From Lingula anatina (taxonomy: Eukaryota > Brachiopoda > Lingulata > Lingulida > Lingulidae): a DNA stretch of 64,000 bases. A program made the position numbers and the translations under genes. Location: positions 95,100-159,099 of the forward strand of contig NW_019775503.1 of NCBI RefSeq assembly GCF_001039355.2, given 5' to 3'. Numbering within the stretch: position 1 is the first letter of the stretch; each line of letters opens with the position of its first letter. The notes below the pieces were generated by a model, which saw only the letters and a list, made by a program, of their open reading frames with translations, was not told the DNA's origin and searched no databases. Of the stretch, positions 22,573 through 36,191 are shown one piece after another.

Positions 22573-25500
22573 TTACACCTGTTTGATAGTCAAACACTGG
22601 AGCTGTATGTCATCGGAGCCCATGGAACTGGCTTCAGCATTCTCAGTGAGAGGAGCCAGCTCTGACTGTCCACTAGTGGTCTGTTCATATTGGACAGGAT
22701 GGCTGTAGCTGGACGTATAGGTGGTGGTGGTGGTGGTCAAGTCCTGTTTGGCAGTGTACTGAGTGGTGTACTGACCAATGAAGGATCCATCTTCCCTGTA
22801 CCTAAAAATTCAAGTGTTTTTTTCCATAAAATTGTACTTTTGAAATTATTAAATAAAATTTTTTATGTACTGACCAATAAATGATCCATCTTCCCTGTAC
22901 CTACAGACATTTAGAAGTTTGTTTAACATAATTGTTATGCTGAATTGTAATTGATTTTATATCATGTGTTATTATACCCTCTGGCACAAAAAAGTAAATA
23001 CAGCAGATCTATGTTATAAAACAGACTGTTACTATAAAAAATGTAAGTGGGAAGTAAGATAATTATTCCATTTGCTTTCAGCATTGACATAATATTATTT
23101 AACATGCAAGTACCAAATTGAATATTTTCATTACAAAGTACAAAATTAATAAAGACTAGGATATAATCTATGTCATGTATTCTTACGTGTCCATGTCCCA
23201 AAAGTCATCTGTTCCAAAAAAACTGTCAGCCTCATCCAGTTCATCCATCACCACTGGATAAGATGGATCAACAGCTCTGAAAGCATATGTTTTCTTGGTC
23301 AAAAATGGATCATTTAAAAGTGCCCCACTAGGTTCATTTTAAAAAGGTTTAATTCTGAGATATGAGACACTTTCCAGTGCTTTGCACAGTCGATAAAATG
23401 GTCAAATAGGTTCTCATTTGTTAATTAATTTAAAGACAATGCATTAAGCTTGCAAAAACTGGTTAACAACAATGATTTCTCTAATGGATAAGTCTATTTT
23501 TTAAGCACAATTTAGGGCATCTCCTCAAAGAAAACTTTTAACTCGTACAACATTCTGAAAGTGCTTCAACACACAGAGATGCCACCTACCCCTTATCATA
23601 CTCCTGAAAGCTGGGGTAATCTGCAGGGGCACCTGCTGCCACTCTCCACTTCTCATTTTCTGCCACTGAAAAAAACCAATTAAATCACAGTCACTGTATT
23701 GTGATGAATTAAGAATGCACTGACATAACTAACATTTACATACACATTAATATATGTGATATTAGTTTCACTTTCAACTGTTTGTCTTCATTCTAATGTC
23801 ATAGTCTACAATAGACTAAGAAGCACTGTACCAAATTGACTGCAAAAATAGGAAGAAATAGTCAGATGGGGGTTTGGGGACCCCTTAAGACATACAGAAA
23901 ACATTCAAGAAACAGTTGCATTTCCAAATTAATTCAACCTGAAAAAAATCTTATCTTTCACTATCTGACTCACCATAGTATTTGTTCCCTCTGTTTCTTC
24001 TCACAAGACAAACAATGAATAAAATTAGGAGAGCAAGCAGGAGTATAGCCATCAAGATGATGAACCAGAGACCAATGCCTGGTTTTGTTATAGATTCTTC
24101 AGCTGAAAAGACATAGAAATCAAGTCATTTTGAATAAAAAAAGTCAGGATTCATTTATATTGCAGTTGCACAAATCAGCAACTTTCATTGCACTGAAGGC
24201 TAAACAAATTCTCTTGCTGTCATATCAAAAATTGATTTTAAATTTTAAATGTACAATCTTTTCTTAAACAAATACATTTGGAGACTAAAATATGTTAAGA
24301 ATAAAAACCTTTTACCCTTTATATTTCTGATATGTGAATTTCATAATCACATATATGAATTACCTGAGCTGCATGATATCAAAAAGAAAAATAATTCCAT
24401 TGATAAAAAAGCCAATATATTCAAAATAAACATCTTATTTCAATAGTTTATTCCAAATTTTATTTCCAATGAAAGTGTGAAGATGATCTTACGTGGAAGG
24501 ACCATCTTGACAGCACGCTGTGGACTCGGGGTAATATCTACAACACGCACATCGTATTGCTTCCCCGACTCTAGACCCTGCACAACCACCCATGGTTTCC
24601 TCGTCTCAGTATCAGTCCTACTCCAGGTAGAAGCACCTATCAAAGCAGAGAAAAAATGAGAGACAAGGAGCTTTCAGGGCAAGTCTTCGGGCCTTTTAAC
24701 ATCGAACAGTCATACTGCCCTATGCTCAGGGTCAGTAAAATTTTGTTTGGACCAGAATGTGTAAATTTAGTGGCCTAAGAAAACTTTATACTATACATTT
24801 TTATAATTAAATTTTTTCCAAAATGTTGAAGACTCATTACTTACTGTTTCAACCAAATAATGTGATCAGGTTAGGAAGATAACAAAAAAAAAAAAAACAT
24901 GAATTACATTTTTGTCTCAAGGTGAGTTTAACTGAAACTGATGGCCCACAGAGGTGATACACTGATATAAGTTGACATTCTAATATTTAAAATCATTATG
25001 TAAATTTTCTCGTAGACAAGAAATCAACTAAATGTACATAAGTTAGTATGATCTGAATAAAAGTTCTGCAGATTTATTAATTTGGCCGCCTACAGACGTG
25101 TATACATTTTTGGTAAACAAATACTGTAACACTGTATAACTTACCCACTTTCTTATACTGCACATAGAAAGGTGTGACATGTGCCATTTTCGTATCCAGT
25201 TTGAGGCTTAGGTTGAATGATGTTAACCCACTGGTCACTTGAAACGAAGTCTCTGAAGAAAAAACATGGTCACACTATTTCAGTAGCTTAAAACACAGTG
25301 CAGCCTTTGCATCTGTCTGTTATATCAATTAGTTCAAATCATGAAAGAACGCTTTAGACAACTAGCATGTGTGTTTTTCATCAATGATCTATATTACTGC
25401 TACAACTTATTAATAAAACATATGTGAGGTCAATTAACTGTATAGAGAATTGATATGTTCAGTATATTATAATATTGAAACAATATACTTCATGCTATTC

Positions 25501-28500
25501 ATAATTATATATCTCAGCACACCTAAAAAACCTTCAAATCCTTTGTAAATGTACTTTAAAGCAACAAATTTCAGAATTCGCGTAAATAAAAATATGGGCT
25601 TCCAAGATTAATATGACTGTCAAGTTTTTAGCACATTACCACAAGCTCAACATACCCAACACAATCTTCAGCACACCTAACACATTATCAGCAAACCTCA
25701 CACAACCTTCACTTTCCTCATGAACGAATATTGCCGTTTGTGATTTTGAGCCATGGATTTGTGATTGCAAACTCCAAATATCATAAAGACTCAAACCATG
25801 ACATCATGGCATAGACATAAAATTAGCGGCCACAAGCATCACATAAAAGTCACAAACTATTCATCTAGGTCCCTAGCTGTTCATAAACAGACTCTTTGTC
25901 TTAACTGGGATCTACTATTAATAATTTTTAATACAGGAGAAAATTGTACTTTTGACAATCTATGTCACACATGTATTGAATGGGTAGGTCAGCTGGTTAA
26001 TAGCTCATGATTGGCATGGCGACCAATGTTCAGATTGATGAAAAAATTGTCTTACTTTGCTATAAGAAAGTATAAAATAATTCCTATCCTTAAAACCATA
26101 ATGATATGTAAGAGACAGGAATGGGAAAACTTCTGCTTTTGTATTTTTTTACTTGTTATACTGTTTTTGGGTAGAGAGAAGGGAGTGCTCCCCCCCCTCC
26201 CCCTTTGCACCTGCCATTGTTACAGTTGCACCATGCATTCAGCATATCTAGCACATCACCTTTGTCACACCAAACACATTAGGGCATCTTACTTTTCCTG
26301 GTTCCAGGTACAGTCATGGTGACAACCCTGCTATAGGACACATAGTCACGCCCATAGGACGCAGCCACTCGCACTTCATAATGACCACCAGGGTGCAGTC
26401 CATGCACAATATGCCAAGAAGGTCTGGTGTCTACACTAACAGATGTCCAATTTCCCACCCCTGAAAGCAAACTAACTCATTTGTCAAAAAACCCTTAAAT
26501 ATCAAATCATTTTGTAACTCTAGGTAATACCATGCTAAAAAATAATTGTCCTTTATGAATTTAAATTAGATCAAATTCATAAGACAAGCATTTAATTCAA
26601 ATAGAATTGGCCATTCTAAATTTTCATATAATTGCCTAAATTATCCTGTTTGTGTTTGTGCAAATTATCATGTTTAGAAATACGTACTGTAATATAAGCA
26701 TGCAAGAATACAGCAAGAGTGTATTACAATGCATGTGCATACATGCATATAACCTGATGTAATGAGGTACGTACCTGTGAGTCTATATTGCACAAAGAAA
26801 TAAGTTCCTGGGTTATAGGCAGAGATCCATGACACATTGAAACTAGTCAATGTATGCAGTTCTACCTCAACAAGTGGAACACCTGGGGCTGTGAAATAAT
26901 ATGTACCACAATGAATGTCACATATAACACAATGTCTATTATTGAAATTCACCTATCAAATCTTAGACTGCATTCCCATAGATTTAGATCGATCCATCTA
27001 GATAGACCTAACTCCCTGGGGGTTCACGCTAAATTGCTGTCAGCTGAGCACGCATGGTAGTTAATTACCCACTTACTGCTTTTAGTAGGCGGGACAGATG
27101 CTTAAGCTGGCTAAACTGACAGTAATCTAGTGAGACTCCCCACAGGGATAGATCGATCTAAAATCTGTGGGAATGGGGTCTTAGTGTCTAAAAGTATTTA
27201 CAAAGTATATCTAATATACTGTATCACACTTGAGTCACAACGTGAAATTTAAATACATATGACTTGCTTATTCCTTAAAAAAAATTCAGACACACCTTAG
27301 ATAACTGTCAAACCCAGCATATAACATGTCATATAGTGTGCAATCTAACCACATGTAGAGTAGCATCAAAACGATTGGATAATTCATAGTACTGTAACAT
27401 TTATAAAATCTTTCATTTTCAAATGCCTATCAAATCGTGTACACCTAAAGTACTGTAATCATGCAAACACATAAATCCAAACAGAGTTTATGTATGTTAA
27501 ATGTGTGCTTGATAAATAAGCTTAATGTCATGGAATAACAGAAACTGTATCAGAAATGGGCTCTGTTGGCCAGTTTTGATGCAGTTTCTGTTTTTGTTTA
27601 ATATGTTAGAAGATTAAGAAGAAGATGAAATTTAATTATCTACAACCTAAAAGCCAACCGAAGTTTAAAACATGGCATCAACTTACGGCCCATTTCTGGC
27701 GTAGTTATGGTCACATGACTCCCCTCCCCAGCCCCGGCCCTGGTGACGGCCCTCACTGTAATCCTGTATGTTGTCTGGGGCTCTAAGGCGCCTATGGTCA
27801 GGAGGGAGCGGCTGTGGGCAGTCGTATTGTCCACCGCTACATGCAGAATGTTTGATGGTCTCACTGGATCTCCATTTATTACTGTGAAAAAAAAACTCAG
27901 TCTGATTGATTTGAACACATTTTGAAAATGAAAATTTAAAGAAAAATTTGATTGTTGTATGTTTCAAATTGTTATATATTAATGAAATGCCATCCTGGTT
28001 ATAAGGGAAATTCATCAGAAGAATACAAGCTGTATCATTAAGCATGTTCAGTATCCTCACTGGGTGGAAATAAAGCACATGAAACACTTTAGTTTTCTAT
28101 TAATACCCCTTACAGAACGTAAAATGTTGCCGGAGTACTCCCGGAGTATAGCAGGAGTACTCCGGCAACATAAAAATGTTGCCGGAAAGCATCCCCACAG
28201 GCTGCATGTTGCCGGAGGTAAGCCGCAGGGTTGCCAGAACCTAGCTGCTAGCGGCTACATTCTGGCAACATGCCTTGTATGTTGCCACAAGGTAGCCGCT
28301 AGCAGCTTATCTGCGGCTACATATAGAGCATGTTGCCGGAGGTAAGCCGCAGGGTTGCCGGAAGCTAGCCACTAGCGGCTACACTCTGGCAACATATACA
28401 CACTGTACATTTGCATGTAGACGTACACTTTTCTTGTATTATGTATGATATGACAGCAGTTGATGTTTATTTATTCCTATAGCAGGATGCTTTATGGTTT

Positions 28501-28677
28501 ATTTTGGCTATATAATCGAACTATCCAGAAGTGTCAACAGCCATGAAGTCGTTCTGTTTGAAATAAATCATACTCAGAAATTTTCACTTTCAAGCATTCT
28601 AAGAATTGTTTTTATTTATATGGTTTTTAAGAATAACATTTGGAATTGAACCTGTAGTGCATACATATTAGGCATTA

Positions 28678-28733
<56 letters not shown>

Positions 28734-31700
28734 TTATATATGTTCATGGTGATATATTCTTTCTCATCTATGTTTAGTGTGTGTATATATGTGGGTCCAT
28801 CAGCATGCAGTACGTTTAAAAGTTCCAAAAAGGTGGTCAAAACCATTTCATCAACATTTTTATCCAGTATAATAATAATAATAATATAAATAAATAAAAA
28901 TGCATTTAACTTTTTGTGTTACATAAAATGTGTTTAGTTTTGTATATTTCATTATAATTTGCATGCTGTGACAGTATGAAGCATGTACTATTTTTTTGTA
29001 TTCCATACCCAAGGTCACATGTACTGTTGTGTATGAATACACTACTTCCTGTGAAAAGTAGTTCCATTTCATCAAAAATGGTCGTCTGCTAGTTTTATTT
29101 GCAAAGAACAATCCACAAAGTCAGGAAAATAAGGTATCATCCAAAGTATTTCAACATTTAATTTATTTGTATGTGTTAACAACAAACTGGTGATGAAATG
29201 TCTTTGAATCTAGAAGTGGTAAGACATCGAGAAACTTGACAAAGTACATTTGAGAATTTAGGTACATGTATATCTAAGCTTTCATGAACAGCTACAAGAT
29301 GAAGAATATGAAGAATTGGACTGTTCTGTTGTGAGATTTGAGCTGTTCTTTACTGACAAATGGACAAGAAGTTCTAAGAAATGAGTCATTAGAATGGAAA
29401 TCAACTATAACTAACAAAATATGTATATGGAATCAGAATCAAATATACAGCTATAGCATATGGCTATCATGCATTTAAATGGTACGTATATATACACATG
29501 TATGTAGCAGGAAAGTGGCAATTTTAAGAATGTACGGCTTGATGAAGCACTAGCTATCAGTTAAATTGACAATTTTCCCCATGGTAAAAAGTGAGTCAGT
29601 ACATATAGATGCATAGGGATCAGCAGCTTTTATTTGCCTTATGTTAATTGGATATATTTTATATTTTAGGGCAAATTTTGTTTTTCTTTCTCAATGAGTT
29701 TTTCTTTTATAAATTTGATTGAAACTATAGTAAACAAAGAAATTGAATTTTATGTATCTTGCTTATAGTACTTAGATAGCATTGTTCATACATATTTAAT
29801 CCTGTATAAATGAGTCATGTAAATTAAAATATATATTTATACATACATTTAACATACCTAAACCACTGGGTGAAGAAGCTAGCTAGGATTATAATTAAAT
29901 TAACCCATCTCACAAACTTCTGAGAACAAGATTAATTCCATGTTTTTTGAAAAACTTAAAAATTTCAATTTTTTGCATTGATCTGTTTGCATGTATCAAC
30001 ATTTTCCATTTCTAAGTTAATTCATTTTGCAGACTTTTTTTCAGTTTTTAGGATCAGTTTCAGTACATAATGAAGGTCTAGCAGCACTATAACTGTGTTG
30101 TTTAATTAGCATATATCAAATGACAAATACTGTTTTAGATCTTTTAAACATTTTTAAGGGAAACAATGTTTTGTAATTAAATATATCGGTATATATTTGG
30201 ATATTGGCTATATTATGCCAGTAGTGCATTTTCAAATTTGTTTTCTGATCATTTATTAATTTATTTATTCATCCAAAGAGTCATGTAAATTGGTTTATGC
30301 ATACATGTATTGTTCGCTTATGTAATACACTATGAACTAAAATTTATTTTGTGTTCAAGACTTACAAGTTGATTGTTTGAGTTGTGCATGGTGTAAAAAC
30401 ATATTTCTGAAAAGTGTTACAACTTAGTTGTGTCATTTTTGTCATGACAGTTGTTTTGCTTTGGTACAAATAAAGAGCTTCTAAGCACTGAACTTGTGAA
30501 GGTCCAAGAACTAAGATGTTACTTAAATTGTCCTTGATTGATCAATCTAATTGTATTTACATTGGTTTTTGGATCTGTAAAGTAGCTAGCTGTAACATAC
30601 TGCCAGTACCCCCATAACATATGTTGTGGGAGTACTCTGGGAGTATTTCATTTTATCATGCAAATGAGTGTTGCGGGAGTATCCCCACAACATGTTGCGG
30701 GAGTACTCCCGGAGTACCCCATTTTATCATGCAAATGAGTGTTGCCGGAGTATCCCCACAACATGTTGCGGGAGTACTCCGGGAGTACCCCATTTTATCA
30801 TGCAAATGAGTGTTGCGGGAGTATCCCCACAACATGTTGCGGGAGTACTCCGGGAGTACCCCATTTTATCATGCAAATGAGTGTTGCCGGAGTATCCCCA
30901 TAAATGTTGCCGGAGGTTTGCGGGAGTACTCCAGCAACACTAATTTGCATGATAAAATGGGGTACCCCCGGAGTACTCCGGCAACATGTTGCGGGAGTAC
31001 TCCCGCAACCGTTGCCGGAGGCCTATTTTGTCGGTAAGGGACATTTCAAACAGAAAAGAACAAATTCAGAAAAGTTGCTTCTATTTAGTTTTTTTTTTTT
31101 TTTTTTTTTGCTCTCAATGTAATGCCTATGAAGACATGACAAGTACAGAGACAGTATGTGACATGCAGTGCGTGTAAAACATCTCATCATCTGTTAGTAT
31201 ATATTTATAATTTTTTCTTGCTCAGTGCCTATGATTTTTTTGTTCAATTTTCAGGTTTTATTGAATTTAACCTCTGCCTGTCTATATATAATCATAATCA
31301 TTTGCTATAATATGTTCATTTTAATAAAGACAAATTAGTGGTAAACATAATCTGGAAATTGAAAGTAAACACCTTTTTCTATTTCCACTGAGAAGTTCCT
31401 GAGGATGCCATTCTTTTCTCTAGGAGGTAGGAAAGTGAATTCGGTGATGACTGGCCCCAGTCGTTGCACTGTGAGATCTCTGACAGGACCTGGAGCTGTG
31501 TAGAAAAAGATGAAAAATCTTAAGAAGTATCTCCATCACTTTTCAGTCAAACTATGTCTGTTGTTCATTAATTACCTCTGCCAAGGAGGTTATGTTTTCT
31601 CCCCTGTTTGTCTGTTTGTTTGCCTGTCATCAACATAACTCAAAACGTTATGGGCCGATTTTGATGAAACTTTCAGGAACTGTCAGAAGTGGGAAAAGGA

Positions 31701-34700
31701 ACAGAAGATTAGTTTTTGGTGGTGATCCGGATCAATAATCAATCAATAATAATAATAATAATAAATTGCTGCCTTGGCGGAGGTCTGCACTCTCAGAGTG
31801 CTTTTCTAGTTACCTTATGTATCCTGCAGACTTTGAATAAATGTGTACATGTTCCCAAAATAAGATGGAGTAGATGAAACAATCGTTCTGCAAAGATTGA
31901 TCTAACTCCACGGGGACTCTTGCTCAATGCAATCAGTTTAACACTAATAAAATAGAAACTAAATCAAATTTTGATTCAGCACAGACATTTACATAAGCAC
32001 ATTATTATATTACCTCCTGTGTGACCCCTGTCTACAGGGCTGTAAAAGCTCGATCTCTCATATACAAGGCTCAATGCAGCATTCTCTCAATAATTTCAAT
32101 ATAAAAACAAAACTCAAAATTGATTTGTAAACTTCAGAGCAGAGAGTGGTAGGGAAGAGGGTTCAAATACCTGACTCAGGAGTGGTGAATGTGACAGTTG
32201 GGCTTGCTGGTCCTGTATGTTTGGTATTCCTCACAGCCACCTGTGTGTGGAGTCTGGTATATGGTGGAAGACCTTGTACTGTCACATGCACATTGCTATC
32301 ATACGATGCCCTGTACAGCAAGCAAATAACATATTTCAGCACAATAAACTTCTGTCATGATATGTGGTAAATATAAAATTCGATACAAAACATTTAAACT
32401 ATTAATAGTTACACTTTGCCCAACAGTTAGCAGGATCGACAAAATTTGAATAATTTTCAATCAAATTTTCAGTTCAAATCCTTAAAGCCAAGGGCAAAAA
32501 TCTACATGCTGGAAAAAATTAAATTAGAGAAAAAGGTCTTCTGTCATTAATTCCCGTTTTGTTATAATGACAGCCTGTCTAAAGGTCCGGTTTTTAATTT
32601 TAAGTAACAAGGTAAATGGATAAATATCTCCCCTGCTGGGTCCTGAAATTTGTATCTCTAAAAAATGGTAAAATATGGGGAAACTGACACAAAATAATGC
32701 TCTGATGCATCCACCTCAGCTTATAACTATATGGCCATAATGATATAAACTATTAATTACCCTCCAGCCTCAGAAGTTTGATGTTCATGCCGTGTGTCCA
32801 TGACGGTCACTCTGAGGCCATTCTCCGTACTGACCAGCCCTCTGCGTAAACTGCCATTTCCACTGACCGGTATATGGATGACTTTAGCACTAGACTCTGG
32901 CTCTCCTTCCCTCCAGTAGCGAATCTGGACACAAAATAAAAAAAATGAAAAGATTTTTTTTTTTTTGAAAAAAAAGAATCAAAATCATAATTTCTCAAAA
33001 TCAACTTAAACTGCTGTTTTTTAATTGATGATTTAATGTGTATATCTGAAAAATTCTTTCTTTTATTTAATGTTTAGAAATTCACAGAAACTTGAAGCTC
33101 CCCACATGCAAAGAACATCCCTAAGGGGTAAATGCTACATACAGAAGGGTGTCCACCCCCCCCCCCCCCCCCCAAAAAAAAATTTTTTTTTCATATCCTG
33201 TGTATACCACATATCCATTAAATTTTCCTTTGATGCCCTGAGAATGGATATCCACTCCATGCCATTTCAGCACCACTTGCTGCTGGTCTTCTTCTGGCTG
33301 GGGAGTGTTAGGAAACCTTGTGAAAGATTCCACTCTTAGTCCATTCGGGGTGACAGTGGGAACTGGAAAGTAATGGATATATTCAGGGATTAGAAAGGTG
33401 TTTTGGGCCTTCTCAAAGAGTGCAGGGTCTTCTTGAAGCCATTTTTAAATTAATGATTTCTTTGTAAAATGTTTTAATTTCAATTTTGAAATAAGTTTGG
33501 GATACCAACAGATTTGATAACCATAAATGGCACATTCATGATGATCCCCTTGTCACATCTATTTTATATCCCAACTACTACACACAGCACTGCCACTCCT
33601 AGCATGAACATTGACACTTCTTTCTCACCTCCACTTCCAGAGTATCCAGTGGCATTCCTCACTGAATGTCGGGCCACACCCACATCATTCCCAGCCAAAA
33701 CTTGCACCTTATAAGGATGGACATTGTCCACATTGACTTGAACATGATTGGCCAGCACTCCAGTGACTCTTCTCTCCTCTATGACAGGGGTACGCAGGTC
33801 AGTACGCCAATAGCGCACCAGATAGTAGAAACCTGGTCCATTGGCTTCATTGGAGGACAGTGGCTACAACATTTAGGATAATTGTACTTTTAACTATAGG
33901 TAATCCACATTTCATAAAGTATTTGATAAAGAAGCAATATATATATATATATAATTTTTAATTAGCACCACTGTAAGAGCCACATCCATCTTCAAGGGTT
34001 TCTCCCTAAATTGGTTTCAGGTTAAGCTGCATAGATGTCTGGCACACCTACTGAAGCTGCTAAACGATAATTAATTACCCCTTAGCAGCAGCCGGAGGTG
34101 TGACCGACATCTAAGCTGCTTAAGTTGATTGAAATTTTGCGAGAATCTCCTAGGAGATGGGTCCACAGTTAGTACAATAGGGTCTGGGAGTTGTCCCTTA
34201 TAGTTAATACTGTAACAGTTACTTTAGATTTCAGAGATTAACCTACCTCCCATGATATATACAGCACATTTGGGTCTCTGTCCTCCAGTGTCACTCCACC
34301 AGGATGTCTCTCTGGCACATCAGGAGGTACAGTGAGAGTAGAGTTCACGGTCTCCAGACTCGGCTCACTTTGACCGATACTATTCCAAGCCACCACTTTG
34401 TACGTGTAATTCCGCCATGGTCTGACCTCTAGATTTTCCCAGAGTTTTGTTCCATTAATGGTGTACCTGATGGTGCTGACGGAGGCATTGGTTGCCAAGG
34501 AAACGGACCGCTGATCTATGGTGAACCGTTTGACTAAAGCATTATTGTCGTTACTAGCGTCCCAGCTAATTCTGACCAGCCTGCTGGAGAGCTGATGAAC
34601 TCTGACCCTCTGTGGGGGATCTGGAGGACCTGAATTAACCACCAAAATTGAATGTTAAATTGAACATGAATATCAATATAAATTTTATATAATAAATTTT

Positions 34701-36155
34701 TGACAATTGTGAAAATATTGGATTCATTATAATTATAATATTAAGAAAACTGCATTAAACTAAAAACGCATAATTAAATATGATAATGTACATGAGTTGG
34801 GTTTATTGTGAGAGGTGTACGTAATTGCATTTAGGATAAATCATTTTGTTAGCTCACACTGACTTGTGTGAGAAAGCTTATAATTACTATCCATGAATTA
34901 CTGCCATAAGTACAGAGCAATGTCCATAAACATCAATCCTTTTTTTTTTCAGCTCACCACTCCACATTAACAAGCACCTTGTATAATAACTCTCGCAGAA
35001 ATTATGACAAAGTCTCTGCTGGTGCTGGCGTTGCACGTGTATGATCCACTATCACCAACTAGTGTAGAGCTGATGAAGAGGGAACCATTACTATACAGAG
35101 TATAGTGGGGACTGTTGTCTACTTGTATTAGCTGGCCATTTTTGTACCATCTAGTAAAAAAAATAAGATGAAATAAAATAACATAAATGAATATTAAAAA
35201 TGCCTTTAACTTTTATTTTTCTTACAGACATCTTTCATTTACAAATTACATGTACCAACAAAAGGGCTGTTAGATACCAAAATGAAAAAGAGTTTCTTAT
35301 TTTGTGACAGAAATTTAAAAACCAACAAGCTTACCTATAGGTCAGACTTGACCGTAAAGATGAATCAACTGAGACTGCACCTTTGAGTTCTATGGTGGAT
35401 CCCGCCTCCTTCACTACTTGGTACCTCTGAAGACCTTCTACTGCACGAGTTGCAGCTAAATTATGGAGAAAAATAAACATAATATAGCTATGTATACAGT
35501 GATCAGAATAGATATTTACAGCATCTGTATTTAAAATTCCACCTTAAATTATTTGTATATAACGATACCTGTACCTTAAATTACGGATGAGGCCCGTTAT
35601 AAAACTGGAGACTTCGATAAATAAAAGAATGCAAGGAAAATATAATGACTATAAATGCATATATAGTCCAGTGGGAAATTCTGAAATGAGTCAATATATC
35701 TTACTTACGACACATGTGTATGTTATACATTTTTATGCCTTATTTCTTACTTACTTAACACAGTGAGATTCCCAGAAGACCGAAGTTCACCATAAGTGTT
35801 CACAGCTATGCATTGGTACACACCAGTATCTTCCTGGTTAACATGCTGCAAATAAATCATTTTATGTATTTTTTTTTTTTACCAAACAGAAGAGGGGTGC
35901 AAACATGTTGTTATTTATTTCTGTAATAACTATCCAATCAATCTGGCAAAATGGTTAATGGTGGAAACTAAAAGTTATAGTCACAGTAACATATAAAATT
36001 GGACATTGTCATCTTTATGTAATAAAATATTAAATTTAATTAAGCAAGCAAATAAATGTGTTAGCCATGAAGTTTGCTGTGACAACATGTGGAATGTTTT
36101 TGTATCAGAAAATGTAATTGGTCTTACCAGAATTGTGACTAAATATGTATGTCTG

Positions 36156-36191
<36 letters not shown>

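Noticed and set aside
30650-30935. 71-bp direct repeats resembling a CRISPR array, with open frames running through them
   Set aside because: The full unit is repeated with no variable spacers, and the frames exist only because the 71-bp unit is free of stops in some frames.
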